From Bacteriovoracaceae bacterium (GTDB lineage Bacteria; Bdellovibrionota; Bacteriovoracia; Bacteriovoracales; Bacteriovoracaceae), in contig JAFMBV010000002.1 of NCBI GenBank assembly GCA_017858255.1, positions 54,269 through 118,268 on the forward strand: 64,000 nt of DNA, given 5' to 3'. Below the pieces are notes generated by a model. The model had not been told where the DNA came from and made no database searches. It saw only the letters and a program-made list of their open reading frames with translations. Numbering within the stretch: position 1 is the first letter of the stretch; each line of letters begins with the position of its first letter. Made by a program: the position numbers and the translations under genes. Shown here in pieces: positions 9,406 through 18,822 of this stretch.

Positions 9406-10390
9406 TTCTATTTAGGTTTTCTTGAAACTCTTCGAGGGTTCTTGAACGAAGAAACTTTGATCTCATGGCGTCACCATTAGGGTAATCATCAAAGATATAG
9501 CGAGAAAAGGCTTTGAAACGCCGTAAAAGCTGTTCTTGGTCTAAGCCTTTTTTAAAGTAATTTCGCTCTAATAAATGAAAGTAATAATCCAGATTATTTT
9601 GTCGTTCATATAAAAGGTATTCTTCATTAACTGCATGAATCTGATCTTTGTTTTCTTCAAAGAGAGTTGCCAGCCATGGTGTTTTTAGTGCACCTCTTCC
9701 AAGCATCACCGCATGACAGCCAGTCTCGTCAAACATTTGCTCTACATCAAAAAGATTCCAGCAATCACCGTTTCCGATAAGTGGAATGTTAATTGCTTCA
9801 ACAGCTTTTTTTATATAAGACCAGTCGGCCCGCCCCTCATACATCTGATCGCGTGTTCTTCCGTGCAGGGTTATCGCCTCAACGCCTTCGTCTTCTAATA
9901 ACTTTAATATATCTAAGAAATTCTTATCATCTCTAAAACCAACTCTTATTTTAGCTGTGAATAAACCACTAAAGTTTTCTCTAATATCTTTAATGACTTT
10001 TTTAAGGGATGGGAGATCGCCAAGTAAATAGGCTCCACCTTTGTTGCCATTAACTTTTTTTGAGGGACAACCGAGGTTGAGGTCTAAGTGATCAAAACCT
10101 AGGGCTTCGATTTTATGAATATTTGGGACCGTATTTGCATGAGCAGTTGTTAAAATTTGGTAAGCAGTCTTATTTTTCACTTTTGTATTAGAAAAAGTTC
10201 TTTCTCCGAAATGCTCCATGATTTTCTTTTCACTGTATTCCCCTTGGGTAGGGATTCTTAAAAAGTCAGTTGAGAGATACCCCCACTCGGGAAAAGCTTC
10301 CTGGATGGCCATTCGATAGGGCTCATCTGTGATGCCCTCCATTGGGGCGAATAAAAGGGACCCTTGTGGGATTTTAGACACATAACGCAT
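9386..10390 (-). CDS. tRNA-dihydrouridine synthase
   Basis: An FMN enzyme that reduces uridines in tRNA D-loops. It starts with the family hallmark LLFAPMEGITDEPYR, followed by HLDLNLGCPSKKVNGNKGGA (catalytic Cys of the LGCPS motif), TAKIRVGFRD, ITLHGRTRDQMYEG and IPLIGNGDCWN. I prefer ATG 10390, which has AAGGGTG upstream; the longer reading to 10465 adds 25 non-conserved residues. The sequence is closest in style to DusC, but I do not assign the paralogue. Confidence 0.92.
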   Translation of the reverse strand: MRYVSKIPQGSLLFAPMEGITDEPYRMAIQEAFPEWGYLSTDFLRIPTQGEYSEKKIMEHFGERTFSNTKVKNKTAYQILTTAHANTVPNIHKIEALGFDHLDLNLGCPSKKVNGNKGGAYLLGDLPSLKKVIKDIRENFSGLFTAKIRVGFRDDKNFLDILKLLEDEGVEAITLHGRTRDQMYEGRADWSYIKKAVEAINIPLIGNGDCWNLFDVEQMFDETGCHAVMLGRGALKTPWLATLFEENKDQIHAVNEEYLLYERQNNLDYYFHLLERNYFKKGLDQEQLLRRFKAFSRYIFDDYPNGDAMRSKFLRSRTLEEFQENLNRIKVNPI

Positions 10391-10501
10391 TATCACCCTT
10401 GTATAGCTAACATAGTAGGCCTTGGGAAGTTGGCAGGGTAAAGGTGCCATGGTAATCACAGCCATTAAGTATCTAATTATTAAAGAAAGGCTTAATTATA
10501 G

Positions 10502-10978
10502 ATGATTCTTCCTATATCCATTTGTGTCGCCATTTCGAATGTGGAGGCAGACCATGCCAAGGTATGGGTTCAGATTAGGCAGGAAGATGGTCACTTAGAC
10601 GGTAAGTGGGAGTTCCCCGGTGGGAAAATAGAGACCGGTGAATCACCACCAGTGGCCGCAAGGCGAGAGCTCAATGAGGAAGTTGGACCACTAATCCCTG
10701 TTGAAAGTTTTATTCCTTTTAAAAACTATAGCTTCCACTATAAAGACAGGAGTGTTTGCTTATTTGTTCACTTGCTTTACCTCTCCTCAAAAGGGGAGAA
10801 TTTTAAAAACTTTGCAGAGTCAGGATGGCAGGAAGTTGGTTATCAAGAGCCCTTGTCGAAATGGGCGACGAACATACCAGAAGCAAATGAAAATATACTG
10901 AAAGATTTGGCAAAATATTTAGATGAAGAACGGGCACGGCCCCATTGGAGTGAAACTTGGCAACAATTGTCATGCTAA
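10502..10978 (+). CDS. Nudix hydrolase (MutT-like)
   Basis: 158 aa with a complete Nudix box (GX5EX7REUXEEXGU) running from GGKIETGE through AARRELNEEVG, preceded by GKWEFPGG. This form is typical of MutT/8-oxo-dGTPase-like proteins that cleave nucleoside diphosphates linked to another moiety. Genuine 8-oxo-dGTP activity cannot be read from sequence. The end overlaps the next gene by 7 bp. Confidence 0.88.
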   Translation: MILPISICVAISNVEADHAKVWVQIRQEDGHLDGKWEFPGGKIETGESPPVAARRELNEEVGPLIPVESFIPFKNYSFHYKDRSVCLFVHLLYLSSKGENFKNFAESGWQEVGYQEPLSKWATNIPEANENILKDLAKYLDEERARPHWSETWQQLSC

Positions 10979-11724
10979 CAGAATTTTTTCTTTTGAGCCT
11001 TGCTCTTGGTGTAGGGTTTTTCAGCTTTCTTGCAAACACCAGGGAAACTGGCGCTGGCTTTTTAAAGATAATAAGTGGGTTATGTGGAGCTTCATCACTT
11101 GTTGCTCTGATTCTCCATTTAACTTATGGGAGCTATCTAGATAAGCTTTCGATTCTTTACTACCTTAGCCTTATATCATTTCTATTAATTTATTTAGGTC
11201 ATAGAGACGAAAAATCTGTGTTTATGTGGATCCTTTTTGGTGTTCATAATATCGCACTTACGATTCTGCTCTTCATTATGAATAATGAGAATTTCCAAGA
11301 GTTCTTCTTCTCTTTTACATCTGTTATGTTTCTTGGAAGTGTTACCTACGCTATGGTTATGGGGCATTGGTACTTAGTTACTCCACGTCTTTCGGAAAAA
11401 CCCTTGAAGATTGCACTCTATTTCATGTGGGTATTTATGGCCGTAAAATGTGTTTGGACGGGCATAGGTTACTTGGGAAGTTCTGACTTCTTTATTAACG
11501 GTACTGTTTCCGGTGGAGGCTATGCTTTTAATTGGATGATGCTTTTGATGCGCACTGGCTGGGGTTATGTAGTGTTGGGGATTATGAGCTACTTTGCTTA
11601 TCGCCTGGTTGCTATGCGATCCATCCAAAGTGCTACAGGCATGCTTTATGCGATGACATTTTTTGTCTTTGTGGGTGAGCTAGTTTCAAACTATATGTTT
11701 TATCAGTATGGAGTTCATATATGA
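10972..11724 (+). CDS. polytopic membrane protein, unknown
   Basis: About 250 aa with seven or so hydrophobic helices and a short loop VMGHWYLVTPRLSEKPL in the middle. The ATG at 10972 is preferred over an in-frame TTG at 10957. It overlaps the Nudix gene at its start and the next gene at its end (ATGA), so the three genes form one transcription unit. No transporter signature is seen and the family is not recognised. Confidence 0.75.
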   Translation: MLTEFFLLSLALGVGFFSFLANTRETGAGFLKIISGLCGASSLVALILHLTYGSYLDKLSILYYLSLISFLLIYLGHRDEKSVFMWILFGVHNIALTILLFIMNNENFQEFFFSFTSVMFLGSVTYAMVMGHWYLVTPRLSEKPLKIALYFMWVFMAVKCVWTGIGYLGSSDFFINGTVSGGGYAFNWMMLLMRTGWGYVVLGIMSYFAYRLVAMRSIQSATGMLYAMTFFVFVGELVSNYMFYQYGVHI

Positions 11725-12179
11725 GCCAAATGGCAGTCACAATAACATGCGGTGAATGTGGGTCTGGTATTCATGTTTTGCCAACAAAGGATGCGGAAAA
11801 AACTCAATGTGAAGTATGTCACACAGAGGCACCTCTGAACTTTGATGATAACCACTTCCAGGGGATTTTGAAGGATTGTCCATGTTGTGGGAGGAAAGAT
11901 TTCTATAAGCAGAAAGACTTTAATCGAAAGGTCGGAGTGGTTCTTTTCATTATTGCTGCGATTGCTTCAATATGGACCTATGGCCTAAGCTTAATTGCAC
12001 TTTGGCTGGTTGACCTTCTACTCTTCAAAAGGCTTCCGCTCATCGCTATTTGCTACAAATGCCAAAGCATCTTTAGGAACGTATCGAATATAGAAGAAAT
12101 CTATGACTTTAACCATGAGATGAACGACAGGATTATTTATTCAGATCATGACTTTAAGGGTGAGCAATTAGACCATTAA
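11721..12179 (+). CDS. zinc-ribbon membrane protein
   Basis: 152 aa. The N-terminus has a two-CxxC zinc ribbon (CGECGSG ... CEVCHTE), then a second CPCCGRKD and a later CYKC, so there are three to four metal knuckles. Two adjacent hydrophobic helices (VGVVLFIIAAIASIWTYG; LSLIALWLVDLLLF) lie between the knuckles. The ATGA overlap with the preceding membrane protein suggests translational coupling and a shared complex. Function unknown. Confidence 0.75.
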   Translation: MSQMAVTITCGECGSGIHVLPTKDAEKTQCEVCHTEAPLNFDDNHFQGILKDCPCCGRKDFYKQKDFNRKVGVVLFIIAAIASIWTYGLSLIALWLVDLLLFKRLPLIAICYKCQSIFRNVSNIEEIYDFNHEMNDRIIYSDHDFKGEQLDH

Positions 12180-12479
12180 TTGGCTTTTCTTTACTAACTA
12201 CTTGAAATTATATTGTGTGAGATCTGGACTGATACCGAGATGCATTGTAATATAGGTAATAATTTCTCTTTAGCTAGAGAATTTATAAACTAAGAAAACA
12301 AAATGGTGAGAATTTGCTCTGGTTGGTGTAAGTAAACGAAATGACAAGTGAAGCAAAATTGAATTTATTAGTCTCTGTTTTAGAACAAGGAACTGCCTTA
12401 TAGAACCTCCGTCTATGTTCGGTCAAAATTTTAGAGTTTTGACCACCCCTTCTTTAAAAAACCTTTCAAGGAATTTGTC
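12180..12479. other. 300-bp intergenic region with an inverted repeat
   Basis: I see no ORF with a ribosome-binding site here. Near its right end is an inverted repeat, GTCAAAA (12422-12428) and TTTTGAC (12437-12443), followed by CACCCC rather than T, so it looks more like an operator or mRNA hairpin than a terminator. AAGGAA at about 12469 serves the next gene. Confidence 0.4.
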
Positions 12480-13856
12480 ATGTTAGCGGTCGCAGAGATC
12501 TCTGTTACAGAAATCTTCGTACTTTTGGTCTGCTTTGCAGGTTCAGCCTTTTTTTCGGGATCAGAAGCAGTCCTTATGTCTCTTGGTATTGATCGGGCCC
12601 GCCAAATTATGGAGGAGGGAGGATCTCGCGCTAGGGCGATGACTTTCATGATCGAAAGACCTAACGAGCTTTTGACCACAATCCTTGTTGGAAATAATAT
12701 CGTAAATATTCTAGCGGCATCGGTGACTACAGTAATTGCTACTAGAATTTTTAAATCGGATGCCGTCGGTATATCTACGGGGGTTGTAACGGTTGTGATT
12801 CTAATCTTTGGCGAAATTATACCAAAGACTTTTGCTCGTGCTCATGCCGAAAAACTAAGTGTTGTGATTATTTATATTCTTAGAATGAAGTTTTATATTC
12901 TTTACCCGATTATTCAGGGAATGGTTTATATGATTCGTGCTGTGCTTGGGGAGAATGCCGAACTAACAGGTCGGCTTATTACCAAGAATGACATTGAGTA
13001 TATGATCAATAGAGCTGAGCAAGATAAAACCATGGACTCCAAGCAGCTCGACCTCCTTAACTCTATTTTAGAGTTTCCTACAATTAAGGTTAAGGACATC
13101 ATGATCCCTAGGCTTGAAGTTAAATATCTTCAAGATAATTATAAATTCAAAGATATTATAAACTTCGTCGAAGAGGACAATTATAGTCGTTATCCTGTTT
13201 GTGATGGAGAGCTTGAAAACTGTTTAGGTTTTCTTCATATAAAGGATCTTGCTTTCATTAGAGGGCTAGACAAAGAAAATTTTGATATTAAGGAACACCT
13301 TAAAGACCCATTCTTTGTTTATGAACACATGAAGATCCAAGCGGTCTTTGATCATATGAATAAAAAGAAAGTTCATTTGGCACTCGTTAAAGATGAGAAT
13401 GGTGTTGTTGTCGGAATTATTACTCTCGAAGATATAATTGAAGAAATTGTTGGTGAAATTCAAGATGAACACGATGATGACGAAGAATCGATCGTTCAAG
13501 ATCAACTTTTAAAAGAGCTTAGTGAAGGGGTCATTATTGAGGGCTCGGTTTCATTAAGAGAGCTTTACAATGATTTTGATATAAAGATTCCACTTAATGA
13601 TAATTACTCAACGGTTGCTGGTTTTCTATTAGATATGCTTGGAAACAACTTTCCTGAGCAGGGACAGATTATTGTTTGGGAAGGCTACAGCTTCGAGCTT
13701 AATCGCGTTGAAGATTACGAGATTAGAGAAGTTCGCATAAAGAATGTTGATGGTGAAAAACATCTCTTTAATAAGAAAGAAGCAAATGGCGGAGACCGGT
13801 CAGATTCATCCTCTGAGAGTGTGGGTAAGTCTCTTGCTGCTGACTTTGATTCATAA
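12480..13856 (+). CDS. CNNM/CorC-type transporter-associated CBS protein
   Basis: 458 aa with the hemolysin-C/YtfL/CNNM architecture. An N-terminal DUF21 membrane domain of about four helices (start LLVCFAGSAFFSGSEAVLM; VGNNIVNILAAS; GEIIPKTFARAHAEK) is followed by a CBS pair (VKDIMIPR ... YSRYPVCDG ... VVGIITLEDIIEEIVGEIQDEHD). A C-terminal CorC_HlyC domain (NDNYSTVAGFLLDMLGNNFPEQG, in part) completes it. Proteins of this type are linked to Mg2+/Co2+ efflux and are found in the inner membrane. The hemolysin name is historical. Confidence 0.92.
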   Translation: MLAVAEISVTEIFVLLVCFAGSAFFSGSEAVLMSLGIDRARQIMEEGGSRARAMTFMIERPNELLTTILVGNNIVNILAASVTTVIATRIFKSDAVGISTGVVTVVILIFGEIIPKTFARAHAEKLSVVIIYILRMKFYILYPIIQGMVYMIRAVLGENAELTGRLITKNDIEYMINRAEQDKTMDSKQLDLLNSILEFPTIKVKDIMIPRLEVKYLQDNYKFKDIINFVEEDNYSRYPVCDGELENCLGFLHIKDLAFIRGLDKENFDIKEHLKDPFFVYEHMKIQAVFDHMNKKKVHLALVKDENGVVVGIITLEDIIEEIVGEIQDEHDDDEESIVQDQLLKELSEGVIIEGSVSLRELYNDFDIKIPLNDNYSTVAGFLLDMLGNNFPEQGQIIVWEGYSFELNRVEDYEIREVRIKNVDGEKHLFNKKEANGGDRSDSSSESVGKSLAADFDS

Positions 13857-13992
13857 CGTCCTAATTCCAGCACCTTAGGCGGTATCTTCGGTGCTTGGAT
13901 ATCAAAAAAAAACATGTTTTTAACTGACACGGTGGGCATACAGATTTTACCTTTGAGAATCTAAAGTGTGCAATCGCTAATAGTCTGGCAGA

Positions 13993-14015
13993 AACCCCTT
14001 TAAAATTAAAGGGTT
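13993..14015. repeat. inverted repeat upstream of leucine dehydrogenase
   Basis: AACCCCTTTAA (13993-14003) pairs with TTAAAGGGTT (14006-14015) with one bulged C. There is no T tract, and it sits 67 bp before the leucine dehydrogenase ATG. It could be a regulator site or a leader hairpin. Confidence 0.45.
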
Positions 14016-14081
14016 CCTAACTATGCGGTCTCGGCAAAGAAAAATATTGATGGACAAAAATTTACCCTAGGAGATTCGGCC

Positions 14082-15203
14082 ATGCTTAGTTTTGAAAAGC
14101 TTTATGCTGAAGGACATGAAGAAGTAGTTTTCTTTAGTGATCCTTCTTGTAACCTAAAAGCAATTATTGCCATTCACGACACGACATTAGGACCAGCATT
14201 GGGTGGAACCCGTATGTGGCCTTATGAAAGTATCGATGATGCCATTACAGATGTTCTTCGTCTTTCTAAAGGGATGACTTATAAAGCAGCTGTTTCTGGT
14301 CTTAACTTAGGCGGCGGTAAGGCCGTTATTATTGGTGATCCAAACAAGGATAAGTCAGAAGCACTTTTCCGTTCATATGGACGTTTTTTAGAGAGTTTAA
14401 ATGGACGCTATATTACGGCCGAAGATGTAAATATTGGTGTTGAAGATATTGAACATATTTTTACAGAGACAGCTTATGTGACGGGTGTTGCAGAAACTCA
14501 TGGTGGCTCTGGTAACCCTTCTCCTTATACTGCTCGTGGTGTTTTTAGGGGAATTGAAGCTTCTTGTACTAAAGTATACGGTGACAGAAGTGTGAAGGGA
14601 AAGGTCATTGCTCTTCAAGGAGCTGGCTCAGTAGGTCGTCACCTTGGTGAACTTCTCTACAAGTCAGGTGCTAAAGTTTTCTTCACAGATATCAATGAAA
14701 AAAATATAGCCGCGTTTAAAGAAATGGTTCCAAGTGCAGAGCTAGTTGGCGTGGATGAGATTTATGATGTTGATTGTGACATTTATTCTGCTTGCGCCTT
14801 AGGGGCCACTGTAAATGATCAAACAATTGAGCGTTTAAAATGTAAAATTGTTGCAGGAGCAGCTAATAATCAATTGGCCGAAAATCGTCATGGAGATATT
14901 CTTAAAGAAAAAGGGATTCTCTATGCTCCAGATTATTTAATCAATGCTGGTGGGTTGATGAACGTGTCGATTGAATTTGAAGGTTGGTCAGATAATAAAG
15001 CATCGAGAATGGTTGATACTATTTACGATACGACGATGAGAATCTTCCAAATTTCTGATGAACAAAATATCCCAGTTTATAAGGCCACTGATGTACTGGC
15101 CGAGGCACGACTACAGTCTATTAAGAACATCCAAGGTAAGTTTCTTGGTGCAGGTGTAAGCCATAGGTTTCCCGGCAGAAAAAATAGAAATAGAGCTGTA
15201 TAA
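14082..15203 (+). CDS. ldh: leucine dehydrogenase (Glu/Leu/Phe/Val dehydrogenase family)
   Basis: An NAD-dependent oxidative deaminase of branched-chain amino acids. The N-terminus has GPALGGTRMWPY and the two catalytic lysines in MTYKAAVSGLNLGGGKAV (about residues 68 and 80), then ITAEDVNI. The Rossmann motif is GAGSVGRHLGELL. The length of 373 aa matches bacterial leucine dehydrogenase. It supplies 2-oxoacids to the branched-chain 2-oxoacid dehydrogenase E1 found 1.4 kb downstream. It ends at a strong terminator. Confidence 0.93.
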   Translation: MLSFEKLYAEGHEEVVFFSDPSCNLKAIIAIHDTTLGPALGGTRMWPYESIDDAITDVLRLSKGMTYKAAVSGLNLGGGKAVIIGDPNKDKSEALFRSYGRFLESLNGRYITAEDVNIGVEDIEHIFTETAYVTGVAETHGGSGNPSPYTARGVFRGIEASCTKVYGDRSVKGKVIALQGAGSVGRHLGELLYKSGAKVFFTDINEKNIAAFKEMVPSAELVGVDEIYDVDCDIYSACALGATVNDQTIERLKCKIVAGAANNQLAENRHGDILKEKGILYAPDYLINAGGLMNVSIEFEGWSDNKASRMVDTIYDTTMRIFQISDEQNIPVYKATDVLAEARLQSIKNIQGKFLGAGVSHRFPGRKNRNRAV

Positions 15204-15242
15204 AGAAAAGAGCCTTTTTCCTCATAAGTTATGTTTTAAAGA

Positions 15243-15266
15243 ACCGGCAAATATTGCCGGTTTTTT
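15243..15266 (+). terminator. intrinsic terminator of leucine dehydrogenase
   Basis: An 8-bp stem, ACCGGCAA (15243-15250) with TTGCCGGT (15254-15261), a 3-nt loop and six T. Confidence 0.93.
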
Positions 15267-15331
15267 ATTTTAAGGCAAATGATGCACCACTAATATTAGG
15301 CCCATATATTCGCTAGAATAGAGAGGTGAAA

Positions 15332-16444
15332 ATGTTAATGGCGTTTACATTTATCTTAGCTTTTATTGGTGTCTTATTTCCTTACGGATCTGTGTGGGGA
15401 GCTATCGACTTTAGTGATGCTGCTTACCCTGAGTTAATTACCTCTGGCCGGGCACTGGCAATGGGAAATGCTTATATTGCAAAGGTAGATGATTCGGCAG
15501 CCGCTTTCTATAACCCAGCTGGACTTGGCACTGTTAGAGCTCCTCACTTTCACATTTCATCTCTTCTAGAAGTGAATAAGGATTGGATTGATCTTGGAAC
15601 TGGTGGAACAGTTTCAAATGCCTTTTCCAATTTTAATAAAGGTTTTAAGGTTGATGGTACCCGCAAGTTATTACAGGATCACCCTGGAAGCTTTTCTCAT
15701 TCTCGATTTCATTTTGCTCCAAACTTTACGGCCCGCTATATTTCATTAGGTTTTCTCTATTCAAATCAAACTCGAGCAGCTTACGGAACTCAGGATAATG
15801 CTAAATTTGAATATGCAAAAAGAACAGACATGGGTCCTTACATGTCTTTAAATATTTCACCCTTTGGTGGGATTTTGAAGCTTGGTGTGACAGGTATCTA
15901 TTTGACTCGAGAAGAGGTTTTTGGAGAGTCAGATATAGACACGGCCATAAGCTTAGAAGATTCTGACATCAACCATGGAAGGGCCTTCTTGTTAACAACA
16001 GGGGCTAAGCTCACCATACCAATGTATGGCCTTCCAACATTTGCTATTAAAATGAGCAATTCAACGTCAAAAGAATTTAACCCAAGTGAAGGTTATGCTG
16101 GGGGACCTGACAAGATCAGACAGTCGATTGATATCGGTTTCTCTCTAACCCCTCAGATAGGTAAAACGACCCGTATTCATTGGGAAATCAACTATAAAGA
16201 TTCAAATAATAAACACACGAGTGTGGAGAATATGAGAAAGTTGGGCCTAGGACTAGAGTTTGATTTTAGAAGAATTTTCTTTATTCGCTTTGGCTTTGGT
16301 GATGGATTCGGCTCTGGCGGTATTGGAATTCGCACGAGAAAGCTTGAGTTTGACCTATCTACTTATGCCGTTGACACCACAAATTCTAATTTTCGTGGAG
16401 AAGAAGACCGGCGCTTCCTCTTATCTATTGGTGCAGGCCTGTAA
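15332..16444 (+). CDS. outer-membrane beta-barrel protein, TraF/PorV-like
   Basis: About 370 aa. GAGAGGTG lies 4-8 nt before ATG 15332, which fixes the start over the in-frame GTG at 15326. A signal peptide (through GSVWGA) is followed by SGRALAMGNAYIAKVDDSAAAFYNPAGLG, quoted in part; the AMGNAY ... AAAFYNPAGL pattern is typical of FadL/TraF/PorV-like barrels. The C-terminus ends in amphipathic strands (FDLSTYAVD; LLSIGAGL). Likely an outer-membrane protein of unknown cargo. It lies between leucine dehydrogenase and the E1 gene without an obvious functional link. Confidence 0.8.
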   Translation: MLMAFTFILAFIGVLFPYGSVWGAIDFSDAAYPELITSGRALAMGNAYIAKVDDSAAAFYNPAGLGTVRAPHFHISSLLEVNKDWIDLGTGGTVSNAFSNFNKGFKVDGTRKLLQDHPGSFSHSRFHFAPNFTARYISLGFLYSNQTRAAYGTQDNAKFEYAKRTDMGPYMSLNISPFGGILKLGVTGIYLTREEVFGESDIDTAISLEDSDINHGRAFLLTTGAKLTIPMYGLPTFAIKMSNSTSKEFNPSEGYAGGPDKIRQSIDIGFSLTPQIGKTTRIHWEINYKDSNNKHTSVENMRKLGLGLEFDFRRIFFIRFGFGDGFGSGGIGIRTRKLEFDLSTYAVDTTNSNFRGEEDRRFLLSIGAGL

Positions 16445-16579
16445 AAGCTCCTCAAAACCGTCTTAAACCATTGAAAAGTTTATAGTTGGCCTTTAGACAA
16501 TTCCCTTTCTTCTAGGTAATGTTTCTACAAGAACTGTTATTTTAGCGCGGTGCGCGACAAGGAATTTGAGGACATTACT

Positions 16580-18775
16580 ATGCTCGAAAAAACAACATCT
16601 ACTACTTCAGTTAAAACAGACTCTCAAAAGAAAACTAGCCAAAAACTTATAGAAGCAAAGCTTAAGCTTGCTAAGAAATATGGTCTTAAAAAAGAAGACT
16701 TAGTGTCCATGCTTAGAAATGTTTATCTCTCTAGAAAGCTTGATGACACCGAAATCTCAATGAAAAAGCAAACAAAAGCTTATTTTCAAATTTCGGGTGC
16801 AGGTCACGAGGGAATCTTAACGGCGGCTTCTCGCGTATTAAAGCCGGCCTACGATTGGTTTATTTGTTATTACCGTGACCGTGCACTATGCACTGGTTTG
16901 GGAGTAACTCCATATGAAATGCTCTGCCAAGCAAACGGAAATGTTGGAGATGCTAGTTCACATGGAAGACAGATGCCTGCCCATTGGGGTCACGTTAAAT
17001 TAAATATCGTTAACAAATCTTCTTGTACGGGAACTCAGTTTCTTCAAGGTGTTGGTTTAGCTGAGGGCGGTAAGTACCTTCAGCAGCTTGATGAATCTGG
17101 CGTAGACTTAAAGGGAAGAACTTATCAAAAAGATGAGATCACTTATGTTTCAACTGGTGATGGAACTACTTCTCAAGGTGAGTTTTGGGAAGGTATTACA
17201 ACAGCTTGTGTAAACAAACTTCCAGTTCTTTATCTTGTTGAAGATAACGGCTATGCCATTTCTGTTCCAGTTGAGGTTCAAACACCCGGTGGCTCAATAT
17301 CAAAAGCTCTTGCAAATTTTCCTGGTTTAAAGATTTTTGAATGTGACGGAAATTGTCCAATTGAATCATATGCCACGATGAGAGATGCTGAGGCTTATTT
17401 AAGAGCAGGCCTTGGACCTGTTCTCGTTCATGCTCATGTTACTCGTCCTTATTCGCACTCAATGAGTGATGATCAAACTATGTATCGTACTAAAGAGGAA
17501 TTGGAGCGCGAAAAAGATCAAGATGTTTTTAATAGCTATCCTAAGCTACTTGTTGATGCTGGAATCCTTACTGAAGACCAGAGAAAAGAGCTTCTAACTG
17601 AAGTATCGGATGAGTGTCGTCAGGCCATGAAAGAGGCCATTGAAACTCCATGGCCAGAAAAGAACACGGCAATGGATCATCTCTATAGTCACGATGTTGA
17701 CATGACTAGTTCAGATTTTGAGACAGAGGGAACATTTGAAGGAAAAGACGATGTTCCAATGGCCGGCGCCATTAACAAAGTTCTTCAAAATGAATTCAAA
17801 AATAACCCACTACTAAGAATGTGGGGCGAAGACGTTGCTGACTTCTCTCAATTAGAAAAAATGGAAGACCCTGACTTAAAAGGAAAAGGGGGCGTGTTTA
17901 AACTAACCTCTGGAGTACAAAGAGCAGGTGGTGAAAATCAAGTGTTCAATTCTCCTCTTGCTGAGGCCAATATCGTTGGACGTGCAGTAGGCCAAGCCAT
18001 TCGCGGAATAAAGCCAGTCGTTGAAATCCAGTTCTTTGATTATATCTGGCCGGCCTTTATGCAAATTAAAAATGAGATGGCGACAACTCGTTACCGCTCA
18101 GGTGGAGATTTTACAAACCCAATCGTAATAAGAACGCCGATTGGTGGTTATTTACGTGGTGGATCTATTTATCACTCACAAACAGGGGAGTCTCTTTTTA
18201 CTCACATCCCTGGCTTGAGAGTAGCGTACCCTTCTAATGCAGCTGATGCCGCAGGCCTTTTGAGAACTGCGATTAGAGGTGATGATCCTGTTATGTTCTT
18301 TGAGCACAAGCATCTTTATTATCAAGGTTATAATCGGACAGCAGATCCTGGCGAAGATTATATGATTCCTTTTGGAAAGGCTCGTGTTGCCAAAGAGGGA
18401 AGTGATGCCACTATCGTAACTTGGGGCGCACTTGTTCAAAAGTCATTAGATGCGGCGAAGAAAATGGAGAGTGAAGGTTACAGCGTTGAAGTTATCGACC
18501 TTAGGACTCTTGCACCATTTGATATGGATGCTATTGTCACTTCACTTAAGAAAACCAACCGTATATTGATTGCCCATGAAGAGCACAAGACATCTGGTTT
18601 TGCAGGTGAAATTGCTGCTAGAGTAAATGAAGAGTGCTTTGAAGCTCTTGATGCACCTATTATGCGTGTAGCGAGTATGGATGTTCATGTAGCTTACTGT
18701 CCCAATCTAGAGGAAGAAATATTACCTCAGACAGATGATGTCTATAAACAGCTTAAAGATTTACTAGAATACTAA
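16580..18775 (+). CDS. branched-chain 2-oxoacid dehydrogenase E1, alpha-beta fusion
   Basis: A thiamine-diphosphate decarboxylase component of the branched-chain 2-oxoacid dehydrogenase complex, with E1 alpha and beta in one chain. The alpha half (about residues 30-340) has the ThDP motif GDGTTSQGEFWEG ... EDNGYAISVP and HGRQMPAHWG. The beta half (from about 380) has GEDVADF, AEANIVGRAVGQAIRG, EIQFFDYIWPAF and HEEHKTSGFAGE. ATG 16580, with GAGGA 7 nt upstream, is preferred to GTG 16550. E2 and E3 are not in the window. It works with leucine dehydrogenase in Val/Leu/Ile breakdown or branched fatty-acid primer supply. Confidence 0.9.
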   Translation: MLEKTTSTTSVKTDSQKKTSQKLIEAKLKLAKKYGLKKEDLVSMLRNVYLSRKLDDTEISMKKQTKAYFQISGAGHEGILTAASRVLKPAYDWFICYYRDRALCTGLGVTPYEMLCQANGNVGDASSHGRQMPAHWGHVKLNIVNKSSCTGTQFLQGVGLAEGGKYLQQLDESGVDLKGRTYQKDEITYVSTGDGTTSQGEFWEGITTACVNKLPVLYLVEDNGYAISVPVEVQTPGGSISKALANFPGLKIFECDGNCPIESYATMRDAEAYLRAGLGPVLVHAHVTRPYSHSMSDDQTMYRTKEELEREKDQDVFNSYPKLLVDAGILTEDQRKELLTEVSDECRQAMKEAIETPWPEKNTAMDHLYSHDVDMTSSDFETEGTFEGKDDVPMAGAINKVLQNEFKNNPLLRMWGEDVADFSQLEKMEDPDLKGKGGVFKLTSGVQRAGGENQVFNSPLAEANIVGRAVGQAIRGIKPVVEIQFFDYIWPAFMQIKNEMATTRYRSGGDFTNPIVIRTPIGGYLRGGSIYHSQTGESLFTHIPGLRVAYPSNAADAAGLLRTAIRGDDPVMFFEHKHLYYQGYNRTADPGEDYMIPFGKARVAKEGSDATIVTWGALVQKSLDAAKKMESEGYSVEVIDLRTLAPFDMDAIVTSLKKTNRILIAHEEHKTSGFAGEIAARVNEECFEALDAPIMRVASMDVHVAYCPNLEEEILPQTDDVYKQLKDLLEY

Positions 18776-18798
18776 GTTTTAAAGTTTAAAGAATAACG

Positions 18799-18822
18799 AG
18801 GCCCTCAATGAGGGCCTTTTTT
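18799..18822 (+). terminator. intrinsic terminator of the E1 gene
   Basis: An 8-bp stem, AGGCCCTC (18799-18806) with GAGGGCCT (18810-18817), an AAT loop and six T. The convergent gene stops inside the T tract. Confidence 0.92.

Noticed and set aside
10803..11628. Minus-strand open frames across the Nudix and membrane-protein genes
   Set aside because: They lie opposite genes with strong family motifs and linked overlaps on the plus strand.
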